A DNA stretch of 64,000 bases. Origin: Porphyra umbilicalis (taxonomy: Eukaryota > Rhodophyta > Bangiophyceae > Bangiales > Bangiaceae). The DNA lies in assembly GCA_002049455.2 (NCBI GenBank), contig KV918830.1, positions 219,596-283,595 of the forward strand, read 5' to 3'. Both the position numbers and the translations under genes were made by a program. This document shows, piece by piece, positions 53,901 to 64,000 of the stretch (position 1 is the stretch's first letter; every line of letters starts with the position of its first letter). Under the pieces are notes generated by a model. It saw only the letters and a program-made list of their open reading frames with translations. It had not been told where the DNA came from and made no database searches.

Positions 53901-55550
53901 CCGAACCCTGGGCATCGAGCCCAGGGCCTCGACACCATACCACCCACAGACGAACGGTCAAGTGGAGCGGTACAACCGGACCATCGTCAAGCAGATCCGG
54001 CATTACGTGCAGGACAACACGAGGATGTTGGATGAGCTGCTGCCCATCCTCACCTACGCGTACAACACGCAGCCCCATCGCTCGACCGGCATCGCACCGT
54101 TCGAGATGGTGATCCCTCGGCGGATCCCCAACCTCACGGTGCACAGCCCACAGCCGGGCGTGGCCATCCAAAGCCATGGAGGTACGAAAGACGGGTCTTC
54201 CTTGTCCATCAAGCGCGCCTTTATGGCTCGCCTCCGGAAGACCATCCCGAAAGTGGCCGCGGCGCTCCGGAAGACCCAGCAGCGGTACAAGTAGAACTAC
54301 GAGAAGAACCTTGCGACCCGGAACAAGGATGTCCGTGTGGGTGACTACGTGTACACCAAGGCCCACCAGCGAAGGGACAAGCTGTCGAGCTTGACCTTGG
54401 GCCCCTTCCTGGTCGTTGACTTGGACGACAAGACGTTCGTGGTGAAGCAAGGTGACGAGGAGACGCGAGTCTCCTTGGACCAGGCCACCCCGGCGCCAAA
54501 AACCGGATGGCGTGGGTGACCAGACGGTCACCCCTCATGCCTTGCTCCGCGACAAGCTCAACCTTTCGGATCGACCGACGGTGGAGGATGACTACCTTGT
54601 GGAGAAGATCGTAGGCCTCCGCTGCGTCGACGGAGAGCACCAGGCCAATGTCCGTTGGTGGGGATACCAACGGGACGCGGACACCTGGGAGCCACTTGGA
54701 AGGCTCCCCCGTCACTTGGTCTTGAGGTACCTGCGCACGTAGAACAAGAAGGTACCAGGTTACGACTGGACGCCGGTGAAGATGATTCTGCGATCGCAGA
54801 GCCAAGGGGCAGCTCAACCCGTGGTCCCAGCGGTAGGGGCGGCGCAGGTACCCGACCGGGTACCCGCCAACAAGAATCAAGGTGGGCCCCCCCCCTTGGT
54901 CACGGTAGCCGCGGCGCTGTGCACACCCGAATGGGTACCCACCACCGTGGCCTTCCACCAAAACCACCAAGGGTATGTGCAAGCGAGGCTGCACTGGAGG
55001 CACGAGCGAGGTCAGGCGGCCGAGGTCATCCCCCTGTACTGCCTACCCAATACCTTCCCCCGGAACTTCCCCCGCAACATACCTGAGCGGCCGGACTGGA
55101 CGGCCCCGCGAGCGGTGGTCGCCAAGTTGGACCGGTTACACGGGCCGCACAGTATCGACCTGTTCGCCACACGGGCGGACAGGAGCTTCCTGGCCTATGG
55201 GTCGCGTGAACTAGATCCGGGAGCGGCATGGTGCAACTCAATGCACCACGATTGGAGCCGGCACAACTCTTGGGCGAATCCGCCACCGTCACTTCTCCCT
55301 GCGATCGCAGACAGGCTGTCAAGTAGCCCCCCCATTGCCCTCACCTTGATTGCCCCCCGCTGGGAAGGGCAACCTTGGTTTGGGACCCTAATCGGGCTAT
55401 GCTTCGAGTATGAGGAATTGCCGGCGGAGCCGTCAACCTTCACCCCGTCAAGTCAAGACCTCTGGCGGACGGAGCATCCCCCTGTCTGGGCGATGATAGA
55501 GGGTTTCGCTTTGAGCGTAACCATGCCTGGGGGGAGGGTAAACCTACCTT
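50945..55550 (+). pseudogene. pol: G2 Pol: PR-RT-RH-IN-chromodomain plus NPP module, with several breaks
   Basis: Order: protease LDTGAG near residue 50, reverse transcriptase (FCVDNRRLNFVTKKDTYPVP; YLDD at 52363-52374), RNase H, integrase zinc finger and core with intact VDILGP Asp, chromodomain NVRWWGYQRDADTWEP (about 54645-54690), then a further module HSIDLFATRADR...NSWANPPPSLLP near 55150-55300. Defects seen by comparison with G3: frameshift near 52215, TAG at 54292-54294 (AGG in G3), an extra A in the run near 54500, TAG at 54740-54742 (CAG in G3), and a frameshift near 55500. There is no ATG start; the first in-frame codon after the upstream stop region is GTG. Confidence 0.88.
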
Positions 55551-55742
55551 TTTACCTACCAGTACATTACCATCCTCGGTGGGAACGTACGTCCCCGCCC
55601 CCCGTCTCTACCGCGGTCCCCTCGGAGCAGCACCCTTCCCCCGCGCGTCGCCCCCCCCCATCCCGCTCGGTCTCACCGGCCGGCCGCGACTCTACCCCCA
55701 GTCACGACTCCCAAACCCCCCCAAGGCAACGCCCCGCCAGAC

Positions 55743-56846
55743 TCAGCGGATGTCGGAAGCGTTGAACCGGTCCCGGGGTGCCGGACGGGCGTCCCGCAGG
55801 AGCTGGTCCAGCACCGTGCGGAAGCGGCGGTTCATCGCCGTCTTCGACACGGCGTCCCCGAGTGCCCGCCCCAACGAGCGGGAAACCACCTCGTGGGGCT
55901 GGCCGTCAACGCGGTCGACCGACCGCGCCAGGTCGCCCTGCAAGCCAATGACGGCCTCGCACTAGGCTTGGGTGAACACGCCCGGGGGGCCGAACACCCC
56001 GCGGAGACGACGCGCGTGGCGCCGGTGGAAGACCCGCCGCAGGACTTGCTCCAACGCGGGGGAGTCCACCAGCCGGCCCCACCCGGGTACCCGAGCTTCC
56101 GCCGACCGGGACCCCGACCGGGACCCCGACCGGGGACGCGACCGAGAGGAGGGGTCGTGCCGCGAGGTCGACGCGGCCGGCGACGCCAACCGGGAGGACG
56201 AGGATGAAGGGGACCGCCGGGACCGGCGGGCCCGCCGGCGCCGACGGGCGCGGCGGCCCCGCCCCCGCGAGCGGGACCTCGACCGCGAACGCCACCGCGT
56301 TCGCGAGCGCGTCCGGGACCGGCTCTCAGATGAGGAGCCGGAGCCCCGCCGCTGCGAAGCCCCGTCCGCGCCTCGGCGGGTCGTCTGGGAGCGCCCCAGC
56401 GAGGATCGCCCCGCACTGGGTGCGTCTTGCGAGCGGCTCCGGCGGCCCCGCGGGGGCGACCGGCTGTCGGCCGGCGAGAGGCGGCGCGATGCCCCACCCC
56501 TGCGCCCCCGCTTCCCCAGGAAGCGGTAGCCGCCGAAAGGTGGGGTAGGCTGCCGCCCACCGGGACCCGGACGTACTCCCGGCGCTGGCGACACAGCCGC
56601 TCCGCCGCCACGCCCCAGGGGGCCGGCCGAGTAACGAGACGCACCGGCGCTGGCGCTCCGCCGCGCGTACCCGGCGGCTTCCTCCTCATGGGCGCGCCGG
56701 GTGGCGTCGGCCTGAGCCCGGGCCCGGGCCACGGCCTCCGCGGCTGCCCGCGCTGACGCTTCCCGACGACGTGCGGCCGCCCGTCGCTCCATCTCCAGGT
56801 CTATGGCCTCCTCGGTACGAATGCGCTCCGCGGCCGCGTCGGACTC
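55743..56846 (-). pseudogene. C-terminal part of the G2 antisense gene, cut by G3
   Basis: On the minus strand it reads ERRAAARRREASARAAAEAV (helical, Arg/Ala/Glu-rich), a long Ser/Arg repeat, then RVPGWGRLVDSPALEQVLRR and VDRVDGQPHEVVSRSLGRAL, ending NASDIR at 55743. It matches the C-terminal half of the G3 antisense gene. TAG at about 55963-55965 replaces the Trp of HAWGE in G3. The N-terminal part is separated by the G3 insertion at 56846/56847 and would be beyond the window. It converges on and slightly overlaps the end of G2 pol. Confidence 0.8.
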
Positions 56847-57182
56847 TGTGGCAAGACGGGCACCCCAGGGGGGGGGCCGTGCTCAGGAGGAGGCTTGAGC
56901 CGCTCGCTCGTAACCGTAGTGCCCAGTAGGGACAAGTAAACGGGACTAAGGGAGACAACTTTAGACCTGCCGAGGCAGGGAGACGGAAGGGGGCCGCCGG
57001 CGTGGCCCTGATGTGCCACGCCGGTGGGTCCCCGCCCTCGATCGATTGGATTCCCAAACAGGGGAGATCCGATCGAAGGTCGAGTAGAAAATCCCTCCAA
57101 AGCGATAAGTACATGCGAAATAATTGAGAACCCCCCGAAAGGGCAGGCCACAATTGGTGGGAGGTGAGCCCACCAATTGTCA
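56847..57182 (-). repeat. 3' LTR of G3
   Basis: On the minus strand it starts TGACAATTGG and ends TTGCCACA, like the G2 5' LTR. A perfect 12-bp stem (57150-57161 with 57169-57180) lies at its start. Confidence 0.85.
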
Positions 57183-57546
57183 CGGGAGATACTCGAGACG
57201 ATTCGATCGCGGATACCTCCGTCATCCGCTGATCGAAGGAGTGGCGGGCGTCCGGGGCGGGAGGCACGTCACGTCGTGCCTCGACCGCTCATTGGACGCC
57301 CAGGGGCGGTCAGCAGGGTCCCGAGCCGCCACCCAATGGTGGAGGCGGATCGGGCCCCGTCCTGACGCCACACAGGCCCAGTGTAGGGGTGCGCGTGGCG
57401 TCCGCTGCGCGCCTCGCGGCACCCCTCGTGCCGGCACTGGGGGGCTAGGGGCCGGGGCCTCCCCCGCGGCCGACCGGCCGCGGGGGGCCTTGGGTGTCGG
57501 GCCTCGCCCCGCGTGCACGGGGGTGCGGTCGCACCCCCTGATATGC

Positions 57547-57553
57547 TACATAA
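57547..57553 (+). promoter_or_regulatory. Possible TATA-like box of the G3 antisense gene
   Basis: TACATAA, about 165 bp upstream of the ATG at 57716, is the only A/T-rich stretch in the region. It is a weak match in a place comparable to the G1 TATA box. Confidence 0.3.
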
Positions 57554-57715
57554 CCCCCTCCCCGCTTCCGCGCCGGTCCCTCGGCGCTTCACCGCTTCCG
57601 TCCGTACGTCCTCCGGGTCCCGGCCAGCTGCGTCCCTCCCCCTATCCCCCCCCCTTCTTCCAAGTTGGGGGTTGAGTGGGGCTTGCCCCCGGTCGCGATT
57701 ATCAAGGTGGCGGCC

Positions 57716-60700
57716 ATGCCGGCGCCGTTGGTGTGGCGCCGGGGGCTCGAGGGGGAGATCACCTTCTGCCCCCTGGAGGAGTGGCGGCGGGGCCTATCGG
57801 ACGCGGTTCCGGCCGTCAACGCGGAGCTGAAGCGGGTGGCGGTCGCCAACCTACGGGCGTGCCTGCGCCGCATCTCGTCGGCGGGGTGGGAGATGCCGCC
57901 GTTGTTCGAGGACGCGTCGCGGGTGCAGCGGGAGTCGTACGACGGCGTGTCCCTGGCGTCGCTGCACGGCCCCCCGGGGCTGGGCCAGCCGGGGGTGCAG
58001 GCGGTAACCTTCTCGTCGTTGGCGTTCGCCAACGAAGTGGTGCGCCAGTCGGGGCGGAAGGAGGGCGTCCAACCCTGGGTCCGCTCCCTGTTTGCCGTGG
58101 CCCGGGCGCATTACAACGCGTGGGAGTCCGCACCGCCGCACACGGCGGCGGTGGCGTTCGACCGGATGCGTCGGGAGTGGCCGGAGGCCATCATCCTGGA
58201 GGAGGAGCTGCTGTACGACGGCTTGGACATCCGGTACGCCCGGTGCCCGAGGGACATCCCGGCGTTGTCGGCGTTGAGCGCCCTGCTCCGCCAGAAGCAG
58301 GATGGCGCGTTTGCGGCAGCAAACCTTGTCGACTTCGAGTTCTCGGTGCGGGGGGGTGGTTATCTTGCCGACCCCCCGCTGCGTGTGGCCAAGCACCGAA
58401 AACGCCGTGCGGAGGCGATGCTTTGCGGGTTGGCGTCGCCCATCCGGGCGTCGTGGATGGCGGCGACGGAGCCGGGGCACGCGGCGGCGATGACGCCGCT
58501 TCCTGGTGTCTTCGTCGACACCGGCTTGCCGACCATGCCGCTGCTCCCGTGGTTGGCGGAGTACGTGTATTCGTACCTGCGGGACGCCAGCCACCCCATG
58601 TGGACGATGTTGACGACGGAGCTGACGGCGGATTGCGCCGCGGTTTGGTTCTACCAGTTGCGCCGGAACGGCGTGCTGGTGAAGGTGACGCCAGAGTTGT
58701 TGGCGGCGTTCGGCCGTCTGCCGGTGAACGAGTTGCAGGAGGGCGTGCCGCCGGGACGCGCGTTGGCATTCGTCAACTGCTTGGTTGGCGCGCTCGTCTT
58801 TCCTTGGGAGCAGGTAAAGACCCGGGTGGAAGCCGGGGGTGTCGGGTTGGATGCCCGGGCTGTGGCGGTGAGCTACCTGCCGTTGTCGGACTACGGGTTC
58901 GCCGCCTACGAGAAGTTGCCGAGCTTTCCGGTGGCTGTCTAGCCACCGGGTGGGTACCCCATGCGGGCCCCCGTGGAGACGGTCGACTTGGAAGGGGGGG
59001 CGGGTACTCCCGGCCTGCCCCCGGACGTGTCGGCGGATGCCCACATCATTGCCCCCGGTGCGGCAATGTGGGGCTTGGGTTCCAAGGCCCCAAAGTACGA
59101 GGCGGCCATGGCCAGGTCCCGGGCGGCGAGGGTACGCGCCGTCGAGGAGGGCCGGCTCCTTGGTGGGGCGCGGCTCGCGGCGGCAGCAGCTGCCGAGAAA
59201 GCGGAGAAGGAGGCCGACCGGCGTCACGCGCGGAGGTCGGTGGAGGCTGACCAGCGGGCCGCGAGGAAGCGGCGCCTTGCGACGGAGGCCCGGGCTCGGG
59301 AGCCGGCTTCGGCGGGGGCGGTCCCCGAGCGGGAGAAGACTAGTCGGTCTGCCCGGCCGCCTTCCCCGGGGGGCGGTCCTTCGACCCGGACCCGCTCGGC
59401 CGGTTCACGGCCCAGCGCGGCTGGATCGTCTCGCCCCGAGTCGTCTACGGATGCGGACGCGCGAGCGCGAGAGGCGGCGGATCGGGCCGGCCGAGAGGCG
59501 GCGGCCGAGAAGGCGAGGGCAGACGCCCTCGTTAAGGCGGCGGCGGCTCGAGCCCGTCAACAGGCCGCGTGGGACGCTGCTCGCGCGGAAGAAGACGTGG
59601 ACGAGGATGACCTTTCCGAAGAGGAAGCCTTGGCCAAGGAAGCTGCCGAACAGGCCCGCGCCGAGCGGGAAGCCGAGGCCCGGAAAGCGGAACGCGCTGA
59701 GCGCGAAGCTCAGGCTCGGGCGGCGCAGCGGGCCGAGCAGGAAGCTCGGGCCTTGGCGGCGCAGCGGGCTGAAGCCGAGGCGGCGGCCGATGCGGTGCGT
59801 CGGGCGAAATCCGACGCCGAGGCGGAACAGATTCGTGCCGAGGAAGCGCTGCAGCTGGAAGTGCAGCGGCGGGCGGCTGCCCGCCGGAGGGCCGCGTCGG
59901 CGAAGGCGGCGGCTGATGCGGTGGCTTGGGCCAAGGCTCAAGCCGCTGCTACTCGCCGGGCGTACGCCCAGGATGCCCAGGAGTTTGCCCGTCGGCAGGC
60001 CAGGGCTGAGGCGGCCGGGTCCGACGGAGGGTGGGGACGTGGTGGCGGTGCCGCCGGGGCTTCCGGGGGTCCCTGGCGCTCGTGGGGGGATGGGCGGCCG
60101 CCCACCCCGCCGCAGGGCGGCCAGCGCTCACCCGGCAAACGGGGCCGAGGGGGCGGGTCGTCCGGACGGTCGTCCGCGGCGGACACCCGGTCTGCGCCAC
60201 GCCGCCGGCGGAGCACGTCGCAGGACGCACCGAGTGCCGGCCGGTCCTCCCGGGGTGGCGCGCAGTCCACCCGCCGTGGCTCCGGCGGCCGGTCCCGCCG
60301 CGGGGGCTCCCGGTCCTCCTCCGGTAGTCGCTCTCGTTCTTGGTCCCGGTCTCGGGGGCGGCGTCGCCGTCCACGGCGACACCGGCGTTCTCGGCGGGGG
60401 CGCCGCCGCCGTCGTTCCCGGTCCCCGTCGATTTCTTTGTCGGCGTCTTCGTCGTCGCGCTCGTGGTCCCGCTCGGGGTCGCGGGCGACTTCCCCGGGGA
60501 GCCGGGGCGCGTCGTCGCGTTCCCGGGCCCGCTCGGGGTCGCGGTCGGTTGACGCCCGGGTCCCCGGGTGGACACGCTTGGTGGACTCACAGGTCACCGA
60601 GCAGGTCCTCCGGCGGGCGTTCCACGAACACCACGCCCGCCGATTGACCCGGGTGTTCGGCCCACTAGGCGTGTTCGGTCACGCCTGGGGAGAGACGGTC

Positions 60701-60913
60701 ATCACACTCCGCGACGACCTGGCGCAGTCGGTCGACCGCGTCGACGGCCAGTCGTACGAGGTGGTGTCGCGCGCATTGGGGCGGGCTGTCGGGGCAGCCG
60801 TCTCCAAGTCGCAGTTGTACCACCGCTTCCGGGGCGTGCTTGACCAGCTTCTCCGGGACGCCCGTCCGGCGTCCCGTGACCGCTTCAATGCCTCCGACGT
60901 GCTTCGGGATTGA
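57716..60913 (+). pseudogene. G3 antisense accessory gene, about 1,065 codons with one in-frame TAG
   Basis: The first part (57716-58942, 408 residues, MPAPLVWRRGLEGE...) looks globular: WRRGLSDAVPAVNAELKRVA, DRMRREWPEAIILEEELLYD, HPMWTMLTTELTADCAAVWF. TAG at 58940-58942 is followed in the same frame by 18 bp and MRAPVETVDLEGG, leading into a 650-residue part: a long Ala/Arg/Glu coiled coil (about 59100-59950), a Ser/Arg-rich region (about 60230-60550) and a conserved end, PGWTRLVDSQVTEQVLRRAF and VDRVDGQSYEVVSRALGRAV. In G1 the equivalent gene has no stop at this place, so I treat it as one gene; two genes 18 bp apart are possible. Role unknown; Ser/Arg and coiled-coil regions suggest RNA or Gag contacts, a guess. 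Confidence 0.7.
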
Positions 60914-61130
60914 GCGGGGCGTTCGTCTCGGGTGGGGGTTGTAGCTGGGAGAGACGACGCGACCGGGCGGCGCGGCCGCCCGGGGGGATGGGGGGAGGTG
61001 TAGTGGGAACCGGGGGGAGGGCAACGTGGGATTGGTGCGGAACGCTTGTAGGTGGTTGTGGGGTCGTGGGGATAGGGCGTACGTCCTGGCCAGGGTGGTG
61101 TTGACCTTGCCGGTAAAACAGCCCTTATGG

Positions 61131-64000
61131 CTAGCCCCACGCGTGGCCGCGCTCGAACCGGAATACCATCATAGTCCACACTGGTGGATGGTCCGTCAGC
61201 CAAAGATCCGGGCTTAGCGGGGTGAAGGTTGACGGCTCCGCCGGCAATTCCGCGTATTCGAAGCATAGCCCCAATAATGTTCCAAACCATGATTGCCCTT
61301 CCCAGCGAGGGGTAATTAAGGTGAGGGCCGTGGGGGGGCTACTTGCCAGCCTGTCCGCGATCGCTGGAAGAAGTGATGGGGGTGGGTTCGCCCAAGAGTT
61401 GTGCCCGCTCCAATCGTGGTGCATTGAATTGCACCATGTCGCCCCCGGTTCCGGTTCAACAGAGCCGTAGGCCGGGAACCGCTTGTTCGCCTGCGTGGCG
61501 AACAGATCGATGGAGTGGGGGCCGTGTAACCGGTCCAGCTTATCGACGACCGTCGATGGCGCGGTCCAGTGTGGGCGCTCGGGTATGTTACGGGGGAAGT
61601 TCTTGGGGAACGTGCTGCGTAGGCAGTACAGTGGGATGACTTCGCCCGCTTGCACTTCCTTGTGCTTCCAGTGTAGCTTGGCTTGGATGTACCCTTGGTG
61701 GTTATGGTGGAAGGCTACGATCGTGGGTACCCAGCCGGGTACGGTCTGGGTCGACGAGGCGGCAGGTAGAGGGTGAGAGACCTCGTGGATCTTGCCAGCG
61801 GGTGCCCGTTCTGGTACCTGCTCTGTCACCGCTGCTGCGACCAGGGGGTGAGGCGCCCCTTGGCTCTGCGATCGCAGAGTCATCTTGACCGGCGTCCAGT
61901 CGTAGCCTTGCACCTTCTTGTTCTGCGTGCGCAGGTACCTCAAGACCAAGTGACGGGGTAGTCGATCAAGTGGCTCCCAGGTGTCCGCGTCCCGTTGAAA
62001 TCCCCACCAACGGACCTTGGCCTGGTGTTCCTCTTCCATGAGCCGGAAACCGACTATCTTCTCCACAAGGTAGTCGTCTTCCACCGTAGGTCGAGCCGAA
62101 AAGTTGACCTTGTCGCGGAGCAAGGCATGAGGGGTGACCGTCTGGTCACCCACGCTGTCCGGTCTTGGCGCCGGGGTGGCCTGGTCCCAGGAGACTCTTG
62201 TCTCCTCGTCACCTTGCTTCACCACGAACGTCTTGTCGTCCAAGTCAAGTACAAGAAAGGGACCCAAGGTCAGGCTCGAAAGCTTGTCCTTTCGCTGGTG
62301 CGCCTTGGTGTATACGTAGTCGCCTACGCGTACGTCCTTGTTCCGGGTCGCGAGGTTCTTGTCGTAGTTCCTCTTGTAGCGCTGCTGCGTCTTCCGGAGG
62401 GCCTCGGCCACCTTCGGGATAGTCTTCCGAAGGCGGGCCATGAAGGCGCGCTTGACGGATAGGGGTGACCCGTCCTTCGAGCCTCCGTGGCTCTGAATGG
62501 CCACGCCCGGCGGTGGGCTGTGCACCGTGAGGTTGGGGATCCGCCGAGGGATCACCATCTCGAACGGTGCGACGCCGGTCGAGCGATAAGGCTGCGTGTT
62601 GTACGCGTAGGTGAGGATGGGCAGCAGCTCATCTCACATTCTCGAGTTGTCCTGCACGTAGTGCCGGATCTGCTTGACGATGGTGTGGTTGTACCGTTCC
62701 ACTTGCCCGTTCGTCTGTGGGTGGTACGGCGTGGACGCCCTGGGCTCGATGCCCAGGGTTCGGCACACGGAGAGGAAGAACTTGGACATGAACTGGCTGC
62801 CCTGGTCCGAGAGGATGACGTCGGGTGGTCCGTAGCTGGCCACCCACACCTCGACAAGTGCCGAGGCTACCGACACGGCGGTGATCTTCATCAAGGCTAC
62901 GCATCGGACCACCTTCGAGAACCGGTCGGTGAAGACAAGGACGTACCGGTTGCGTGCCCTTGACGTGGGTAGCGGACCAAGGATTTCGACGTTGACTTCC
63001 GTTAACGGCTCGGTCGCTGGGAAGAGCCGCATCGGTGAGGTGTGCCGACGCAAGGCCAGTCGGCTCTATGCGCATGCCGCGCACCGAGTCACGACTCCGT
63101 ACGCGTCCGTGGCCATCGATGGCCAGTAGAAGCGGCGGCGCATGGAGTAGTACATGCGGTTAGCCCCGGGGTGGCCCTCGGTGGTCGGGAAGTGGGCCAG
63201 GTCGAGTAACCTCGACCTGTGCTTGTGCGGCACCACCAGTTGCGCTTTTTCCGTGCCCTTGCGGTAGAGCGCGCCGTCCTTGATGAAGAAGGCGGGCGCC
63301 TTGTCTTCTGCCATGCGCTCTCGGATGACCTTGCACAAGGCGTCCGTCCCTTGATCGGCCACGAGGTCGTCGAAGGCGATCGGTGTGAGCCGGGGAGCGT
63401 GGGTGTACCGCCCCCTCTGCAAGCCCCTGGCCGTCTCGGCCAGGACAAGACACGGGATCTCGTCTTCGAGGTCCGAGTCGTCTAAGGCGTCCGTCCTAGC
63501 TCGTGACAGGAAGTCCGGGGTGTGATGACTCGCACCTTCCTTGTACACGACGTCGAAGGTGAACTCGGCGAGGCGGAGTCGCCATCGCGTCAAGCGGCTG
63601 CTTGGATCGGTGGTGATGTATATCCACCGGAGTGCTTGGTGGTCTGTCCGGACCGTGAAGACGTTGCCTTCAAGGAAGTGTCGGAGAGAGAGTACCCCCC
63701 ACACTAGGCCGAGGCATTCTCGATCGGTGGTGCAGTAGTTCTTCTCCGGTGACGTGAGTGCTCGGCTGAAGTAGCCGACTGGACGGAGTTCTTCGTCCTC
63801 TTGTTCCTGCATCAGGGCGCATCCCAACTGGTCGGCGCAAGCGACGACGTCGACGACGAAGCGCCGGTTGGGGTGGGGGATGGTCAGGATGGGTGGAGAT
63901 ACCAGGGCTCTCTTGAGGTCCTCGAACGCGGCGAGTTGGACTTCCGTGTGCGGGGGTAGATTGGCGTCTACCTCATTGCGTGTCAGCTCGTTGAGCGGTC
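61131..64000 (-). pseudogene. pol: G3 Pol, C-terminal two thirds (5' end off the window)
   Basis: From the right edge, RNase H (PHPNRRFVVDVVACADQLG-like start; FTVRTDHQALRW), integrase zinc finger (EGHPGANRMYYSMRRRFYWP...CAACA), integrase core (VEILGPLP, ILSDQGSQF, NGQVERYNH), chromodomain (KVRWWGFQRDADTWEP) and the NPP module (HSIDLFATQANKR, SWANPPPSLLPAIADRL) end at 61131. Two stops break it: TAG at 63066-63068 (CAG in G2) and TGA at 62634-62636 (TTG in G2). The first core catalytic residue is Glu (GAA at 62985-62987) where G2 has Asp. It converges with the antisense gene, 217 bp apart. Confidence 0.88.

Larger units (their letters stand above)
39052..64000 (+). mobile_element. Ty3/gypsy chromovirus G2, split by G1 and G3
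   Basis: The 5' LTR (39052-39391) and leader to 39543 resume at 48968 after G1, then gag, pol and an antisense gene follow to 56846, where G3 begins. The rest of the antisense gene and the 3' LTR would lie beyond G3, right of the window. G2 is decayed, with several stops and frameshifts, as expected of the oldest element in the nest. Confidence 0.8.
56847..64000 (-). mobile_element. Ty3/gypsy chromovirus G3 (minus strand), 5' part off the window
   Basis: Reading on the minus strand, pol runs from the window edge to 61131, the antisense gene (+) occupies 57716-60913, and the 3' LTR lies at 57182-56847. Pol is closely related to G2 pol. It interrupts the G2 antisense gene, so it is younger than G2. 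The 5-bp flank on this side is GACTC (56842-56846); the matching copy would be outside the window. Confidence 0.88.

Noticed and set aside
57676-59250. A Gly-rich 524-codon frame overlapping the G3 antisense gene.
   Set aside because: It is the alternative frame of GC-rich codons; the overlapping frame has homologues in G1 and globular sequence.
1195-63068. Reassignment of TAG to glutamine in this genome, suggested by many in-frame TAGs at CAG positions.
   Set aside because: TAG ends several intact genes here (Tnp2 transposase B, SANT-like gene, G1 pol), and other broken positions replace Arg, Glu or Trp and also involve TGA. Mutation of old repeats explains it better.

Overview
The window is a stretch of a GC-rich eukaryotic nuclear genome built almost entirely of transposable elements and their debris. 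I see no host housekeeping gene, no tRNA or rRNA gene, and nothing organised as prokaryotic operons. The signs are eukaryotic: chromodomain Ty3/gypsy LTR retrotransposons, a PIF/Harbinger transposon with a SANT-like partner gene, a Tnp2 (CACTA/Plavaka-like) transposase, a JmjC-domain gene and many Gly/Pro/Ala minisatellites. A red alga of the Porphyra/Pyropia type fits this style of genome, but that is inference; other GC-rich protists are possible.

Layout. 1-5874: copy A of a two-gene DNA-transposon module, a JmjC-domain pseudogene (+) facing a Tnp2-like transposase pseudogene (-), with a 1,059-bp inverted-repeat element inserted between them at the transposase stop codon. 5875-6963: a PIF/Harbinger fragment fused to copy A. 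7347-8602: a PIF1-like helicase that ends at the only ambiguous base of the window (8603). 9749-10720: an 84-bp tandem repeat and a related motif array. 10784-15632: a large unknown gene with a possible Ulp1-like region and a 510-bp internal repeat. 15648-21815: copy B of the JmjC + transposase module, both genes intact as open frames. 23671-32268: a PIF/Harbinger region with a Gly/Pro-rich frame, a SANT-like gene (+), a 144-bp minisatellite and a transposase (-) broken by one TAG. 32269-39051: low-complexity DNA, a 1,458-bp inverted-repeat element and two smaller inverted-repeat structures.

39052-64000 is a nest of three Ty3/gypsy chromoviruses. G2 (+) has its 5' LTR at 39052-39391 and its gag/pol at about 49075-55550. 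G1 (+, 39544-48967, 510-bp LTRs, target duplication GTAGT) sits in the G2 leader. G3 (-), a close relative of G2, sits in the 3' accessory gene of G2, with its 3' LTR at 56847-57182 and its body running off the right edge. All three carry a gene in antisense orientation between pol and the 3' LTR. In G2 and G3 the pol protein continues past the chromodomain into a module with a DLFAT...NPPP signature.

Two things deserve most attention: the repeated pairing of a JmjC gene with a CACTA-like transposase, which would let a transposon carry its own chromatin-modifying enzyme, and the antisense accessory gene shared by divergent chromoviruses.
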